The position numbers and the translations under genes are program-made. This document shows, piece by piece, positions 1-12,620 of a DNA stretch of 64,000 nt. The notes beneath the pieces were generated by a model. The model was not told where the DNA came from. It worked only from the letters and a program-made list of their open reading frames with translations, and did no database searches. The stretch comes from Paragordius varius. Taxonomy: Eukaryota; Nematomorpha. Positions within the stretch are counted from its first letter, which is position 1. Each line of letters opens with the position of its first letter. The stretch lies in assembly GCA_964247055.1 (NCBI GenBank), contig OZ176054.1, positions 1,240,001 through 1,304,000 on the forward strand, in the 5' to 3' direction.

Positions 1-72
1 TAAATAGGTTATTATTCTACAGCTAAATGTTAAAATTTATTTTAAAACCAATTTTTAAATATTAAAATTTAG

Positions 73-3000
73 CTTGGGAACAAATATTATAAGGATCTTG
101 ACAGTATAAATGCATCACAAGAGACAAAATCTAATTCAGCCTTTAAACAAAGACACCGCGCATTTCACTTTAATAATAGTAGTCATTCAAATAACTTTTA
201 CGAAGAGGATTTTGATAAACAGCTGCAATTGGCTCAACAACAAATACACGTAACTTACTTTTTTTTCATTGTTTTAATATTTATGTCTTGACATGAATAA
301 AAACTATAATTTTTTGCATCATAATAGGCATTTGAACGTCAAAAACAGTCCTCCAATTCCCATTCCAAAGATTTAAGCCCAAATCAAAACAGCGATGAAA
401 CTGAGAATGGCGACTCCGAATCTTTAAATCCTTTTCCCGCGAACCCTAAAAATGGTTCTGTAACTTCGGGCCTTCCCAATCAAAATGATGGCGGTCAATA
501 CAAAAAGAATAACCAAAAATCATATTTTGATTCTAAGAAAAAATTTCAGGGCAAACAGTTGAATAACAGCGTTAAAAATGAAACAAGCCATTACAATAAT
601 AAAAACAATAAAAATGGCAAATTTAATACAATGGTAATTATAGAATTATTACCGCTGTTTTAATCATATAATAGCTATTTTTTAGTTAAAACATTAAACA
701 TACATAAAATAAGTTATGTGTTCGCTAAAATATAATTTATAGGGCAAATCTAGGCAATAAAAAATCATATAATAAGAAAATCAAGCTTTAAGGGATCCCA
801 AAGTTTTACTAAATCTGACTTTAAATTTTTTTATATATATACAGTTTAAAATTTAGGATAAGAATATCAAAGCTATCCAATGGGCTTAAAAGTGGCAATT
901 TCTATAATATTTGCTTTTATCATCAATATGCATTAAATTTAGCTAATATATTGCGATTATTTAGCCTTATTTAAATCGATTATATATAATTTTTAATTTT
1001 ATTATACGGATTCTCAATTGTCTCATCAGAATCTACCCAACTAATAATTTTATAGGAATGTAATCTTAATTTTAAGCGATTGTAAAACAAAATTTGAATT
1101 CATTTTAAAATGCAACATAAACCAATTAATTAATCGTGTTTTTTTAAACCACTCATTAAGACGGGAAGGGGTTTTTATAGGTTTCTTACATTATGGTTTT
1201 ACATGATTTCTGTTTATTCATTATAATCTTACAGGGTAATACTCAGACAAATTTTTATACGAATAAGAGTGATCCATCTAACTCGGTTGCAAACTCCAAC
1301 ACTTCATTCAATAACGATAATAAGAATTTCAAAAACAAAAAACATTTCAATAAACATGGAAATGCTGGTAGCGGAAATAAATACAACAAAGGTCACGCTG
1401 AAACTCATCAGGTTCAATTCACGAAACGACTTTGTCGTTATTATGTCGAGGGTCGTTGTGTTAAAGTATTTCTTTTCATTTTTTTACTAAATTTGGATTT
1501 TCGAATCATAATCAATCATTTACTAATTAATAGGGTTCGGAATGCAAATTTAGCCATGATGGGGATTTAAATCTAAAAAAGGAAGTTTGCAAATATTATG
1601 TGCAGAATACTTGCACTAAGGGAGATGCTTGCGTTTTTATGCATTGTAAGTTGATTAAATTGATTTTTTCAAAATTTTATAACAAATAAACTTATGAATG
1701 TGTCGTATTGTATGATTAATTAAGAGATGTTCACGCATCGTCTGCTTTATGTTAATATAATTTTTGATATATCATAATGTTTTATAAATACCATATAAAC
1801 TAATTATTCCATTTTTATGTTTGTTTATTTAGCTCAATTCCCATGCAAGTTTTTCCACACTGGTCAAAATTGTTTTGGGGCCGAAAATTGCAAATTTTCG
1901 CACGCTCTTCCCTTGTCGGATGAAGGAAGAGAATTGCTAAATAAGGTAAATACTGTTTTTTTATGTTAAATAAAAATATTTTTTATTCATAAATTATGAA
2001 ATTGGAAGTTTGTTTTAAATTAAATATATCACCGTTTACCTTAATATATAATCTATTATTCAAATATCCAGGCTATCAATAATCATTCGGCCAATCTTCA
2101 AATGACTGAAGAAACGCCTGAATTCGTCGATACTTTGATGGAAAATGAGTATTTTTTCTTGTATTTAATACGTAAACATATTATTTTTTACATAAAGATT
2201 AAATTATTGGTTAAAGATAACATTATATAGATATTTTCTCTAGTTGCATATTAAATGACTATTATAGCAAATAATATTGTTTCTTGCATCTTTATACGTT
2301 AATTTAGTAACAATCAAACAGTGAGCGTTGATCCAACCACCAATCTTTATGCTGAACAAGATGATACCTTTAATACGAATTATAGTGGATCACACAAAGG
2401 GTATTTCATTACTACCCCTGAAGAAAGCGAAAAGAAAAATGCCCAAGAACTACCCTTGTTCCCTTCTCTTATAAAAGTAGGTGGGGAAGATAATATGAAT
2501 GCGAAATCAAACGATAAAAAAGTGGAAGTCGATTTGAATGACCTTTTCGGAGATTCCGGGAATGAGGAGAAATCTTCCCAAAACGGATCGAGCGATGATG
2601 AAAGTGATTCCGAAGGTCGTCCAATGCCTTGTGGTTCAATCATGCAAACTTTGGCTTTGTTAAAATCTGAAGACACTAATAGGAATGCAACATCAACAAC
2701 ACAAGGTTTATTAGCCTAATTATCTATCCATAGTTTTTTTCTAAAAATATAAAATTGGAACTCGTTATACAAATATTTTAAATTTTCGAAAATTCGATTT
2801 TTATGCCAAAATTTAAAGGGATCAAAGTAACTTTTTTTGTTTTATATGGCATATATTAGGTTACACAAAAAAGGAAAGTTCTAACTTAGCAACGAAAGAA
2901 TCAGCCAACATAATAAACAGTCAAGAATCTTTGAGATGTATTGCTTCGGCCATTTCAACTCACAATTCTCCAAACATAAAATCTGAATGTATCTTTTTTT

Positions 3001-6000
3001 TCCATAAAGAAATTTATTATTTTATATACAAATATTATGTTTTGGGGAACGTAAAAACAAATTTTTTAAAAAAGACAACCTATTATATTGAATTTCGATT
3101 TTTTTTAAATATAACTCATCGTTTTGGGTTACAATAGAATATGAGTTTTGAAGTGGTAACACTCTTAATTATATAATATAGTTTCTGTAAGAAAGAAATA
3201 TCAATGTTCAAAAAGTGTGATTGTCTTTTGAAAAAAATATGGTTGGTTGTCTTTTAGTTTTAATGTTTTGCCTGTATAATTTCAAATCTTTTCAATCTAG
3301 ATCAACGTACCCCAGATACAAGTGATGTGGATTCAGACGCTGAACACAAAGATATAAAAATTTCAATTGACTCAACGGTGGGCGAAGGTATTATATATAT
3401 TAACAAAATTTGATTTAGTTCTCAAAAATAAGAGGTGATTAAATTTGTTGTAGATTATTAAAATAAATATAGTTTATAACATAATACAAGGAAATTTAAA
3501 AGAAAGTCGTAAGCGTAATACACATTTATATAATATGTTAGAATTTAAGATAATCCAAAATTGAAAATAAACTTCAATTTTTTGAAACTAACCATATTTT
3601 CTATATATTCGTATGATCAGGGTTCGAATTTTTTTAATTTAATATATAATTTTTACAGTAAAGAAACTATCATTTTTGAAAGGCAAATATCTTAATTGTT
3701 TTCTATATAGGCATATGATCTAAATTCAAATCTATAAAAGTTTTTTAGTTTTAAATTAATTTTGTAACTAAATATTATTTTTTTAGTTACCCTGGATGAT
3801 TATGAAGAGGATGAAGATAGAAACTCATCAGCTGTTTTGCAGATTGATGATTCTTTTGGATCCACAACGCTAACCCCAAAACCGAAAGTAAAAGCCAAGG
3901 TAAAGGAAATATCATTTGCTATTGGTGATAAAAAGACTGCCTCGGCTACGACAAAAAAAGTTGTTTGTCACAATAAAAACAATGTTGCCGCCGCTTTTTT
4001 AAATGATGCCGCCGACAATGACGAGCCAGGATCTGACAAAGAAAATTCTGGAAACAAAATGGCCGCCCCCGGTTCGGATTCTGAAAATGGCGACGACGAT
4101 GACGACGACGACCGACCCCAAAAGAGTTATCATGATTTTGGGATTGGGAACTTTTTGAGTTCTTTGAATGCTGCATCATCTACTGTTTCAAATACCGCTA
4201 TCACTAATACACCATCACTGGGAAAAGATATTCCCCAAAATGTGAATATGAACGGTAGTTTTAATTTAATTTTAAATTCTTAATAATAAAATGAAATTAC
4301 TCATCTTTCAATATTTAAGCAAAATTAGTGTGAATGCAATATCAAAAATTGTCCTAAACATAGAAACACAAATTATTTTTAATGAAGGATTTAATTATTT
4401 AAACTTGTTGAAAAACGGAGAAAAATCATAACCGCCCTGGGGCTTTTTATGTTAAATCATACATTTTCTATTGTTTAAAAACAGAAAAGTATTCATATTA
4501 TGATAATCAAAATGAAACAACGGTCATTTCTCCCAGCAATAGAAACAACAAATTTTATTCCAACAAAAGTGGCCATAATGATAAGTATGGACGATATGCT
4601 GGAAATAATGCTGGTGGATTCAAAAGAGGAGGTACTAACTAACAAGTTTTAAATTAAGTATTGCGCCAAAAAAATTGATTTAATACAAAAAATCAAAATT
4701 TTCTAAACTTTGATATCACCACATGTTTTTTTTTTCATTTTTCAAAAACATTGATATCCTGAAAGAACCGTTTAATCAATTTGAATTAATATAAAATGTA
4801 TATTATTAATTAATAACACATAAATATTAATTTATTAGGTAATCGAGGGATGTATCATCAAAATAGTAACCCCGGATCTGGTTTTAAATCATCCGCTCAA
4901 AATTCCACCAAATTTCGACCAAATATGAATGTCAATCCGAACAATAACAATAACTCAAATAACGCTTTGGCTACTGCAGCGGCCATGATGGCTATCATGA
5001 ATGCTCAGCAGAATTGCGTTGCCCCTGGCAACACACCCACACCTCCACTAGGTATGTGAGAAAAAGAATGGTGTTTTAAAATGTGTCATTATCAAAAAAA
5101 TTTTTTATACTTTGTGGGGAATAAAAGGAAATTATTAGTTAGATTTACGGTTTACTTTTATTATTTTAAGTATATCATTATTAATTCTCTGAATTTTTTC
5201 ATAAAAATTGGTAAATAGATGGATATAATTAAAACATTATTGATATGCTTTAACATTTATTTAACAGTTTTAAATTAATTGATATCAATAAAATTTTACA
5301 AAATCTCTGAATTTTTAACATTTAACAGGTAATATGAGCACAAACCCTATGATGGCCGCCATGTTTATGCAGCAAGCAGCCGGAATGATCCCCTCTGTCA
5401 TGATGAACGCAATGGGGCTCAACAACGCCCCACAAATGCCTCCACCCAATATGTTTATGGCGCCTGGACAAAAGTACATTTTTATGTAACAAGATTATAT
5501 GATGGTTAACTTTTTTATGAGAAGTTTTTTGATCCTTCTATAATTTATATATACATATATATTCAAAAAATGTATGAATTTACCATAGTATTTAGTTTTA
5601 AAACCAAAATTTGAAATTATGTTAACATTTAAAACTTTTTTTTCGTTAGCGCCAATATGAATAGCAATGTGACTTCAATGGTCGCCCCCAACATGTTATA
5701 CAATATGAATAATCAAAGTTTTGGAAGACCGCCCCTTCCACCCTTTAATAATGCCGCGACAATGTTTATGTCACCAAATAATACTAATTTGCCCAATTTT
5801 ATGATGCCAAACAACAACATAAACGCCGCCTTAAATGTTTCATCTTCGACGACTCCTTTGAAAGATAACACTAATGGCACAGGGTATTTCATGGTTTAAT
5901 TTCAAAGCTTTCTTTATAAAAATTACTGTATATCGCGGTAACTTAACTTGCATAATCCCGATTTTCACCATAATTCAATATAACAAAAGTTTTATCTGTA

Positions 6001-8752
6001 AATTGATAAATGATAAAATATTTAACAAAAATGGCAAAAATCTTATGAAAATGATTTTTTATATTTACCAAAGTAGTGGAATAAAATTATGAACTATACC
6101 AAAACAAATAATTCTATCCGATGTTAATTTAACTCAATTCATTTGGAATCAAATTATTAGGGGCTAGATATTTAGGTTCATGATGAATGACTTTTAACTG
6201 TAAATGATATGCATATATAAGCTTTTTTCTACATAATAATTAATATTTTTTAAGTAATTTATTGGCCATATTTATAAATTTCAATTTTATTTATTTAAAC
6301 TTATTCATTACAAAGCACAATAAATATTTTTTCCTGCTATAGAAATCAGACACCAATTAACATGAGTCCAAACGAAGAATTTGGAGGTGTTTCATCATTA
6401 TTGTCTCAACCAGCTGACTTCTCAAACATTGGCAACAATAAGATTTCAACAAATCCTTCACCAAATTTAATCGAGCATAAGGAGGATGGAAATAAAACGA
6501 CGACGGCAAAAGATTTTGATTTCCGAGTTTTTGATAACAAACATTTTAATTCCAATTCCAATAATCATTTAAATATTTTACCGCCTCCACCACCTAACAG
6601 TGGCACAATTCAACAATCACACTCATCAGGTTTCAATGTTAAACAACCATCATCATCAACTAAAATACAAAAGAGCAATAACCTAAATCAAAAACACTTA
6701 TGTTGGTCACTTAAACCAATAACGGAAATCCCGTTACGGCGAAGATGGAATCGACCGCCAGATGAAATCCTGCAAACGCCTGACGGAAAATTGATTGACC
6801 CAAGACTTAAACATCCCAACTATGTCGAAATGTTTGAAATGATGGCCCTGGCAAAGTAAAATACTTTTACAGCACGAAAAATTTTACACAATATAAAGTT
6901 TAAGACAAAAATATTTTAACCCTGTTTTTGTGTTTTAAAAGACTGTAAAATTGAAATTATACGGACGAAAAAAAGTAAAAAACAAAGAATTTTTAAAGCA
7001 CCCTATGCTTGCTCCGATCGATTTAAATTGTAAATATAAATTATTATAAATAATTATGTATTTACAATTGTTATTAAAAAAAGGAAAATCAAGGGCTAAA
7101 AAGTATGGTTGTCCCTTGAAAAAAATATATTAATCTCTATTTTTTTACGTTTTGCCTGTGCAATTCAAGTGTAATTGAAAACTTCCTTAAAATAATACAT
7201 GTTAAGTAACTCGTGTAGCCAATCGTTTTAGATAATTATTTAAAAACATATTTTAAATTCAATCTAATGTTTTTTATCCACCATAAAATCATTTTATACC
7301 ATATATATTATGTAATTTTGATAACCTTCATGACTTTTTACCATTTCTTTTATCAAAATTATCCTAAATTTTTGTGATTAATTTAGACAAGAGTTGAAAT
7401 CGAATGTAAGTTCAATTCCTGCACCATCTCAGCCAAATGCTACAATGATTGGTAATGTCGCTACCAGGGATCCCAGGCGAGCCAGGCACACTTCAACCAA
7501 TAATGCTCAAACATTAGAAACAACTTTTAATAAGAACAAACCTAGTAAAAAATTTGGTTTTTTTTCAAAAAAAGGATAATCTTTTAGAAATGTTCTTATA
7601 TATTACTAAATTATTGGGTTCTCACAGAGAGAAAACCACACTTTTGCATGCTAATAACAATTTTTTATATAGCAAAGTATTACCTTTTTATATTAATCGT
7701 TTCTATTGCTATATAACGAATTTTTTATTTTAGGTCACGATTACATAGCAATACCAAGTGGGAATAATAATCTCACCCCAGCACACACTTTACAAAAACA
7801 GGATTCGACAGCTTTCAATTCTGATTTCAATGTGGCATCAAATGCAAACATGTATACTCCCAAAAACATGGATAATATAAACAGTCCTGGACTAAAAAAA
7901 GTTGACAAATCTCGACGAGCCTTGAACAGTAATGTAAGTGAGCCAATTGTCACTCAAGAGGTTCCCATCATAATTCAGCCCTTTGCTCAAATTATCGGTT
8001 CGACATCTCTCAATAATAACAATAATACCATGTTTGCAAATATTAAAGATCCCAGTGATTACAGTTTAGCCGCTTCGTTCAATAACATTAGTGGTGGGGG
8101 GAAGAATGCATTTAAAATACCTAAGAAAAAAGCGCCACCTTTGCATAATAATGCTAATGATCAGCAAACACTTAATCAAACAACAACGGCATCAAATTCA
8201 CCTTTAAAAGATAAACCTTCAAATACTTTGCCTCAAGAAGAGATGACAAGCAGCTTAGCATCCATTTATTCTTGTGTCATTTCTATTGCTTCGGTTGAAG
8301 AAGGTAAAAGCCCCGTTGATAAAAATGATGGCTCATTCTCTCCTACAGAAACGGTGACTTCAACAGCTCCACCACCACCAAATAAAACCAAACTCAATTT
8401 ATCCGATTATAAAGCTCGAATCTCTTCAAACACACCCCTAAACACTGAAACATTAAACAGCAAAAACAACTTTAATACCAAGTTTTCAAGACCCTTTACC
8501 AACACAAATGTAAAAACAGTATCAAGCCACCACCAATCTACCAAACAAGACATCACTTGCATAGATATCGATGATGAAAACAATCAAAAAAATCCTGGAA
8601 TACAAAATGAAAAAAGCTCAGGACTCACCTTAAGTAACGTTAATTTAACGGCTTTAAACAATTTGGCTCCGTCAGAAAAAACGGCTAAAAAGTCACAAAA
8701 TATATTTACGCTCTATCAATCAGACCCTGAGAATGACAGTGATGAAGATTAA
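73..8752 (+). CDS. CCCH zinc-finger protein, ZC3H4/6/8 family (5' end outside window)
   Basis: Probable nuclear RNA-binding protein of the ZC3H4/6/8 (suppressor-of-sable-like) family, whose known members restrict unproductive transcription. Seventeen exons: 73-249, 328-633, 1235-1465, 1534-1645, 1833-1945, 2072-2148, 2308-2705, 2860-2988, 3301-3387, 3787-4254, 4485-4631, 4839-5051, 5329-5473, 5650-5883, 6343-6855, 7387-7544, 7734-8752. All junctions are GT-AG and in phase, giving 1508 residues to the TAA. Three consecutive fingers lie in exons 3-5: C-x7-C-x5-C-x3-H ([12 protein letters not shown] then GSECKFSHD), a second of the same spacing ([10 protein letters not shown]), and C-x8-C-x5-C-x3-H ([12 protein letters not shown]). 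This triple arrangement is diagnostic of the family. The rest is low complexity: Asn/Ser-rich, an acidic Asp run near 4095-4115, Met/Pro-rich stretches, and two DPR motifs (IDPRLKHPN at about 6803, TRDPRRARH at about 7465) like those in relatives. The start codon is upstream of base 1. Confidence 0.88.
6944..7174. repeat. TA-type MITE, family B, inside CCCH-gene intron 15
   Basis: Inverted termini: the left end reads CTGTAAAATTGAAATTATAC and the right end is close to its reverse complement (TTTTTACGTTTTGCCTGTGC onward). The same ends recur at 20862-21120 and singly near 3250-3290, 19004, 25243 and 35680-35712, so this is a dispersed family. No coding capacity. The mapping of each single end is approximate. 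Confidence 0.5.
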
Positions 8753-8900
8753 TTTGATAGAAGTGTGCATGTAAGATAAATCAATCTCATTATGATATAC
8801 AAATTATAATTTATATATATATATAATGGATTCTAGATTTTCACAAATATTCTGAGTTATGCCATTATTTACAAATATATTTCATTTTACCCACTATACA

Positions 8901-8931
<31 letters not shown>

Positions 8932-9000
8932 TCTATCAAATAAATTGTTAAATACGCTTATATATATAATAATAGGATATTTGATAAGAACTCTTGGGCA
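8753..9000. other. Short AT-rich spacer with TA microsatellites
   Basis: This is the 3' flank of the CCCH gene up to the Helitron 5' end. It holds TA runs around 8811-8825 and 8898-8928. No gene is visible; cleavage and polyadenylation of the CCCH transcript presumably happen here. Confidence 0.6.
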
Positions 9001-9031
9001 TCTATATATTTATAAAAATGGAAAATGCTGG

Positions 9032-10544
9032 CTTTGTGATCTGGTACAGGAAAACCGGTAGACCCAATCAAATCCAAATATCGAAAAAATATAATCATTA
9101 ATAAATGTCCCGACAATAGCTTCGCCCTTTTTTTGAAATAGGCCCCCAGTTCGGGCCCACCCCGTATGAAAAACGGGTTTTTTTTGAAAACAGAAGTCCA
9201 CAAAATCGTGTTTTTGAGACAATTTTCCGGAGAACGTGTTGGACCATTCAATTTCAAATATGATTTTTGTTTACTTATTTTCGATTGCGCTGAACATAGT
9301 CGAGCCACTTTTTTGATTTAGGCCCTCTTTTTACCCGCTCCCCCCGTGAAATGCCACCTTTTTCAAAAAACAAAGTCCACAAAAATAATTTTTAAAATCG
9401 ATTTTTCGCCCTAGGTATGAGACCGTAAAAATTCAATAAAGATTCCACGTATTCCCTGTTAAAAGGCAAAAATTTTAGTCTACAGTTTATTTGATGATAG
9501 CTGCTGGGTAAGGAGCTACCCGCTAAAAACTGATTTTTCATATAACTTTGTGATCTGTTTCCGGAAAACGGGTGAAATCATTCAATTCCAAACATCGAAA
9601 AAATTTAATCATTAATGAATGCCCCGACAATAGCTTCGCCCTTTTTTGGAATTAGGTCCCCAGTTCGGGCCCACCCCGTATGAAAAACGGGTTTTTTTTG
9701 AAAACAGAAGTCCACAAAATCGTGTTTTTGAGACAATTTTCCGGAGAACGTGTTGGACCATTCAATTTCAAATATGATTTTTGTTTACTTATTTTCGATT
9801 GCGCTGAACATAGTCGAGCCACTTTTTTGATTTAGGCCCTCTTTTTACCCGCTCCCCCCGTGAAATGCCACCTTTTTCAAAAAACAAAGTCCACAAAAAT
9901 AATTTTTAAAATCGATTTTTCGCCCTAGGTATGAGACCGTAAAAATTCAATAAAGATTCCACGTATTCCCTGTTAAAAGGCAAAAATTTTAGTCTACAGT
10001 TTATTTGATGATAGCTGCTGGGTAAGGAGCTACCCGCTAAAAACTGATTTTTCATATAACTTTGTGATCTGTTTCCGGAAAACGGGTGAAATCATTCAAT
10101 TCCAAACATCGAAAAAATTTAATCATTAATGAATGCCCCGACAATAGCTTCGCCCTTTTTTGAAATTAGGTCCCCAGTTCGGGCCCACCCCGTGTGAAAA
10201 ATGGGTTAAGTCAATTTTTTGGAGAACGTGTTGGACCATTCAATTTCAAATATGATTTTTGTTTACTTATTTTTGATGGGGCTGAACATGGTCGAGTCAC
10301 TTTTTTGATTTAGGCCCTCTTTTTACCCGCTACCCCCGTAAAATGCCATTTTTTTCAAAAAAAACAAAGTCCACAAAAATATTTTTTTGATTGTATTTTT
10401 TTGTCCACGGTATGAGACTCTAAAAATTCGAGAAGGTTTTTTTCGTATTGCCTGTTAAAAGAAAAAAATTTTAGTCAAGCGTTTCTTTGATGATAACTGC
10501 TGAGTAAGGAGTATCTATCATATGTATAGCATGTTAAAAGATAT
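9032..10544 (+). repeat. Tandem array, 514-bp period, block 1 (about 3 units)
   Basis: The phrase CTTTGTGATCTG recurs at 9032, 9546 and 10060, an exact 514-bp period. The first unit carries the Helitron-head version of the junction (GGTACAGG), the later ones the internal version (TTTCCGG). The third unit is more diverged and shorter, with an internal deletion near 10200. Open frames in these units are by-products of the repeat and are not treated as genes. Confidence 0.9.
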
Positions 10545-10603
10545 ATGGATATTAATACATTATTTATCCTCATCTATATATTTATAAAAATGGAAAATGC
10601 TGG

Positions 10604-12145
10604 CTTTGTGATCTGGTACAGGAAAACCGGTAGACCCAATCAAATCCAAATATCGAAAAAATATAATCATTAATAAATGTCCCGACAATAGCTTCGCCCT
10701 TTTTTTGAAATAGGCCCCCAGTTCGGGCCCACCCCGTATGAAAAACGGGTTTTTTTTGAAAACAGAAGTCCACAAAATCGTGTTTTTGAGACAATTTTCC
10801 GGAGAACGTGTTGGACCATTCAATTTCAAATATGATTTTTGTTTACTTATTTTCGATTGCGCTGAACATAGTCGAGCCACTTTTTTGATTTAGGCCCTCT
10901 TTTTACCCGCTCCCCCCGTGAAATGCCACCTTTTTCAAAAAACAAAGTCCACAAAAATAATTTTTAAAATCGATTTTTCGCCCTAGGTATGAGACCGTAA
11001 AAATTCAATAAAGATTCCACGTATTCCCTGTTAAAAGGCAAAAATTTTAGTCTACAGTTTATTTGATGATAGCTGCTGGGTAAGGAGCTACCCGCTAAAA
11101 ACTGATTTTTCATATAACTTTGTGATCTGTTTCCGGAAAACGGGTGAAATCATTCAATTCCAAACATCGAAAAAATTTAATCATTAATGAATGCCCCGAC
11201 AATAGCTTCGCCCTTTTTTGGAATTAGGTCCCCAGTTCGGGCCCACCCCGTATGAAAAACGGGTTTTTTTTGAAAACAGAAGTCCACAAAATCGTGTTTT
11301 TGAGACAATTTTCCGGAGAACGTGTTGGACCATTCAATTTCAAATATGATTTTTGTTTACTTATTTTCGATTGCGCTGAACATAGTCGAGCCACTTTTTT
11401 GATTTAGGCCCTCTTTTTACCCGCTCCCCCCGTGAAATGCCACCTTTTTCAAAAAACAAAGTCCACAAAAATAATTTTTAAAATCGATTTTTCGCCCTAG
11501 GTATGAGACCGTAAAAATTCAATAAAGATTCCACGTATTCCCTGTTAAAAGGCAAAAATTTTAGTCTACAGTTTATTTGATGATAGCTGCTGGGTAAGGA
11601 GCTACCCGCTAAAAACTGATTTTTCATATAACTTTGTGATCTGTTTCCGGAAAACGGGTGAAATCATTCAATTCCAAACATCGAAAAAATTTAATCATTA
11701 ATGAATGCCCCGACAATAGCTTCGCCCTTTTTTGGAATTAGGTCCCCAGTTCGGGCCCACCCCGTATGAAAAACGGGTTTTTTTTGAAAACAGAAGTCCA
11801 CAAAATCGTGTTTTTGAGACAATTTTCCGGAGAACGTGTTGGACCATTCAATTTCAAATATGATTTTTGTTTACTTATTTTCGATTGCGCTGAACATAGT
11901 CGAGCCACTTTTTTGATTTAGGCCCTCTTTTTACCCGCTCCCCCCGTGAAATGCCACCTTTTTCAAAAAACAAAGTTCACAAAAATAATTTTTTAAATCG
12001 ATTTTTCGCCCTAGGTATGAGACTGTAAAAATTCGAGAAAGATTTTTCGTATTGCCTGTTAAAAGGCAAAAATTTTAGTCAAGCGTTTCTTTAATGATAG
12101 ATGCTGAGTAAGGAGTATCTATCATATGTATAGCATGTTCAAAGA
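10604..12145 (+). repeat. Tandem array, 514-bp period, block 2 (3 units)
   Basis: Units start at 10604, 11118 and 11632, again 514 bp apart. The first two are near-identical to block 1. The last diverges over its final 150 bp and ends in the same exit sequence as block 1 (AAGGAGTATCTATCATATG, then about 60 bp to the next head). The order head, units, exit, head is therefore repeated as a higher-order block of about 1.6 kb. Confidence 0.9.
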
Positions 12146-12176
12146 TATATGGATATTAAAACATTATTTATGGTAA

Positions 12177-12334
12177 TCTATATATTTATTAAAATGGAAA
12201 ATGCTGGCTTTGTGATCTACAGGAAAACCGGTAGACCCATCAAAATCCAAACTTCGAACCCCCCTCTCTCCCCCCCCCCCCCAGAAGTCCGAAGGACTTC
12301 CTCGGGCTGCGTAGCAGCACGAGATTCACGCTAG
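12177..12334 (+). mobile_element. Minimal head-plus-tail Helitron (158 bp) at the 3' end of the composite
   Basis: It starts TCTATATATTTATTAAAATG after an A and ends CACGCTAG before a T. Between them lie about 70 bp of head-like sequence, a C-rich tract (12259-12282) and two hairpins: GAAGTCC-GAA-GGACTTC (12284-12300) and the CTAG-proximal GCTGC-GTA-GCAGC. A 155-bp equivalent sits at 54217-54371 on the other strand. It has everything a minimal non-autonomous Helitron needs in cis. Confidence 0.7.
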
Positions 12335-12620
12335 TTAAATAATATAAAATTTATTAGAAGCAAAATATATGGAGATATATCAATCAAGGTTATATATATA
12401 TTGTGTATACATTACATTCATGGTGGAAAAATTAAATTGTGTAAATAATTAATACAAAAATCAAAAATAATAATATCTTCAAAAAAGTAACTAACATCTA
12501 TATCTATACTATTGAGTGCCATTTTAATTTAATAAATTTTAGGAAAAGATAAAGATAATAAAAACAATATGATAAAACAAAATCAATATAGATTGGAATT
12601 ATTCTACAGTGTTTTTCATT
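12335..12620. other. AT-rich spacer, 3' flank of the sorting nexin gene
   Basis: No gene seen. It lies between the Helitron 3' end and the stop codon of the minus-strand nexin, so it should contain that gene's 3' UTR and poly(A) site. Confidence 0.5.

Larger units (their letters stand above)
9001..12334 (+). mobile_element. Composite non-autonomous Helitron with 514-bp internal tandem repeats
   Basis: The 5' end begins TCTATATATTTATAAAA just after an A (9000). The 3' end is CTAG (12331-12334) followed by T, preceded by a hairpin (GCTGC-GTA-GCAGC, about 12303-12321) ending 9 nt upstream. A TC start, CTRR end, subterminal 3' hairpin and insertion between A and T are the Helitron rules. Three heads share one tail: heads at 9001, 10573 and 12177, the tail only at 12284-12334. 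Blocks 9001-10572 and 10573-12176 are nearly identical over their first kilobase, and each holds about three 514-bp units. No Rep/helicase gene is present, so it would depend on an autonomous partner. Assignment to Helitrons is strong on termini; the subfamily is not known. Confidence 0.8.

Noticed and set aside
8958-11000. Repeated open frames starting MARLCSAQSKISKQK on the Helitron units (also 54644-55456)
   Set aside because: They arise from the 514-bp tandem repeat, recur in each copy with different truncations, and show no domain; treated as by-products of a non-coding repeat.
12149-12334. Open frame across the minimal Helitron tail (also 54217-54399)
   Set aside because: It reads through the homopolymer and hairpins; the encoded Pro run comes from the C tract.
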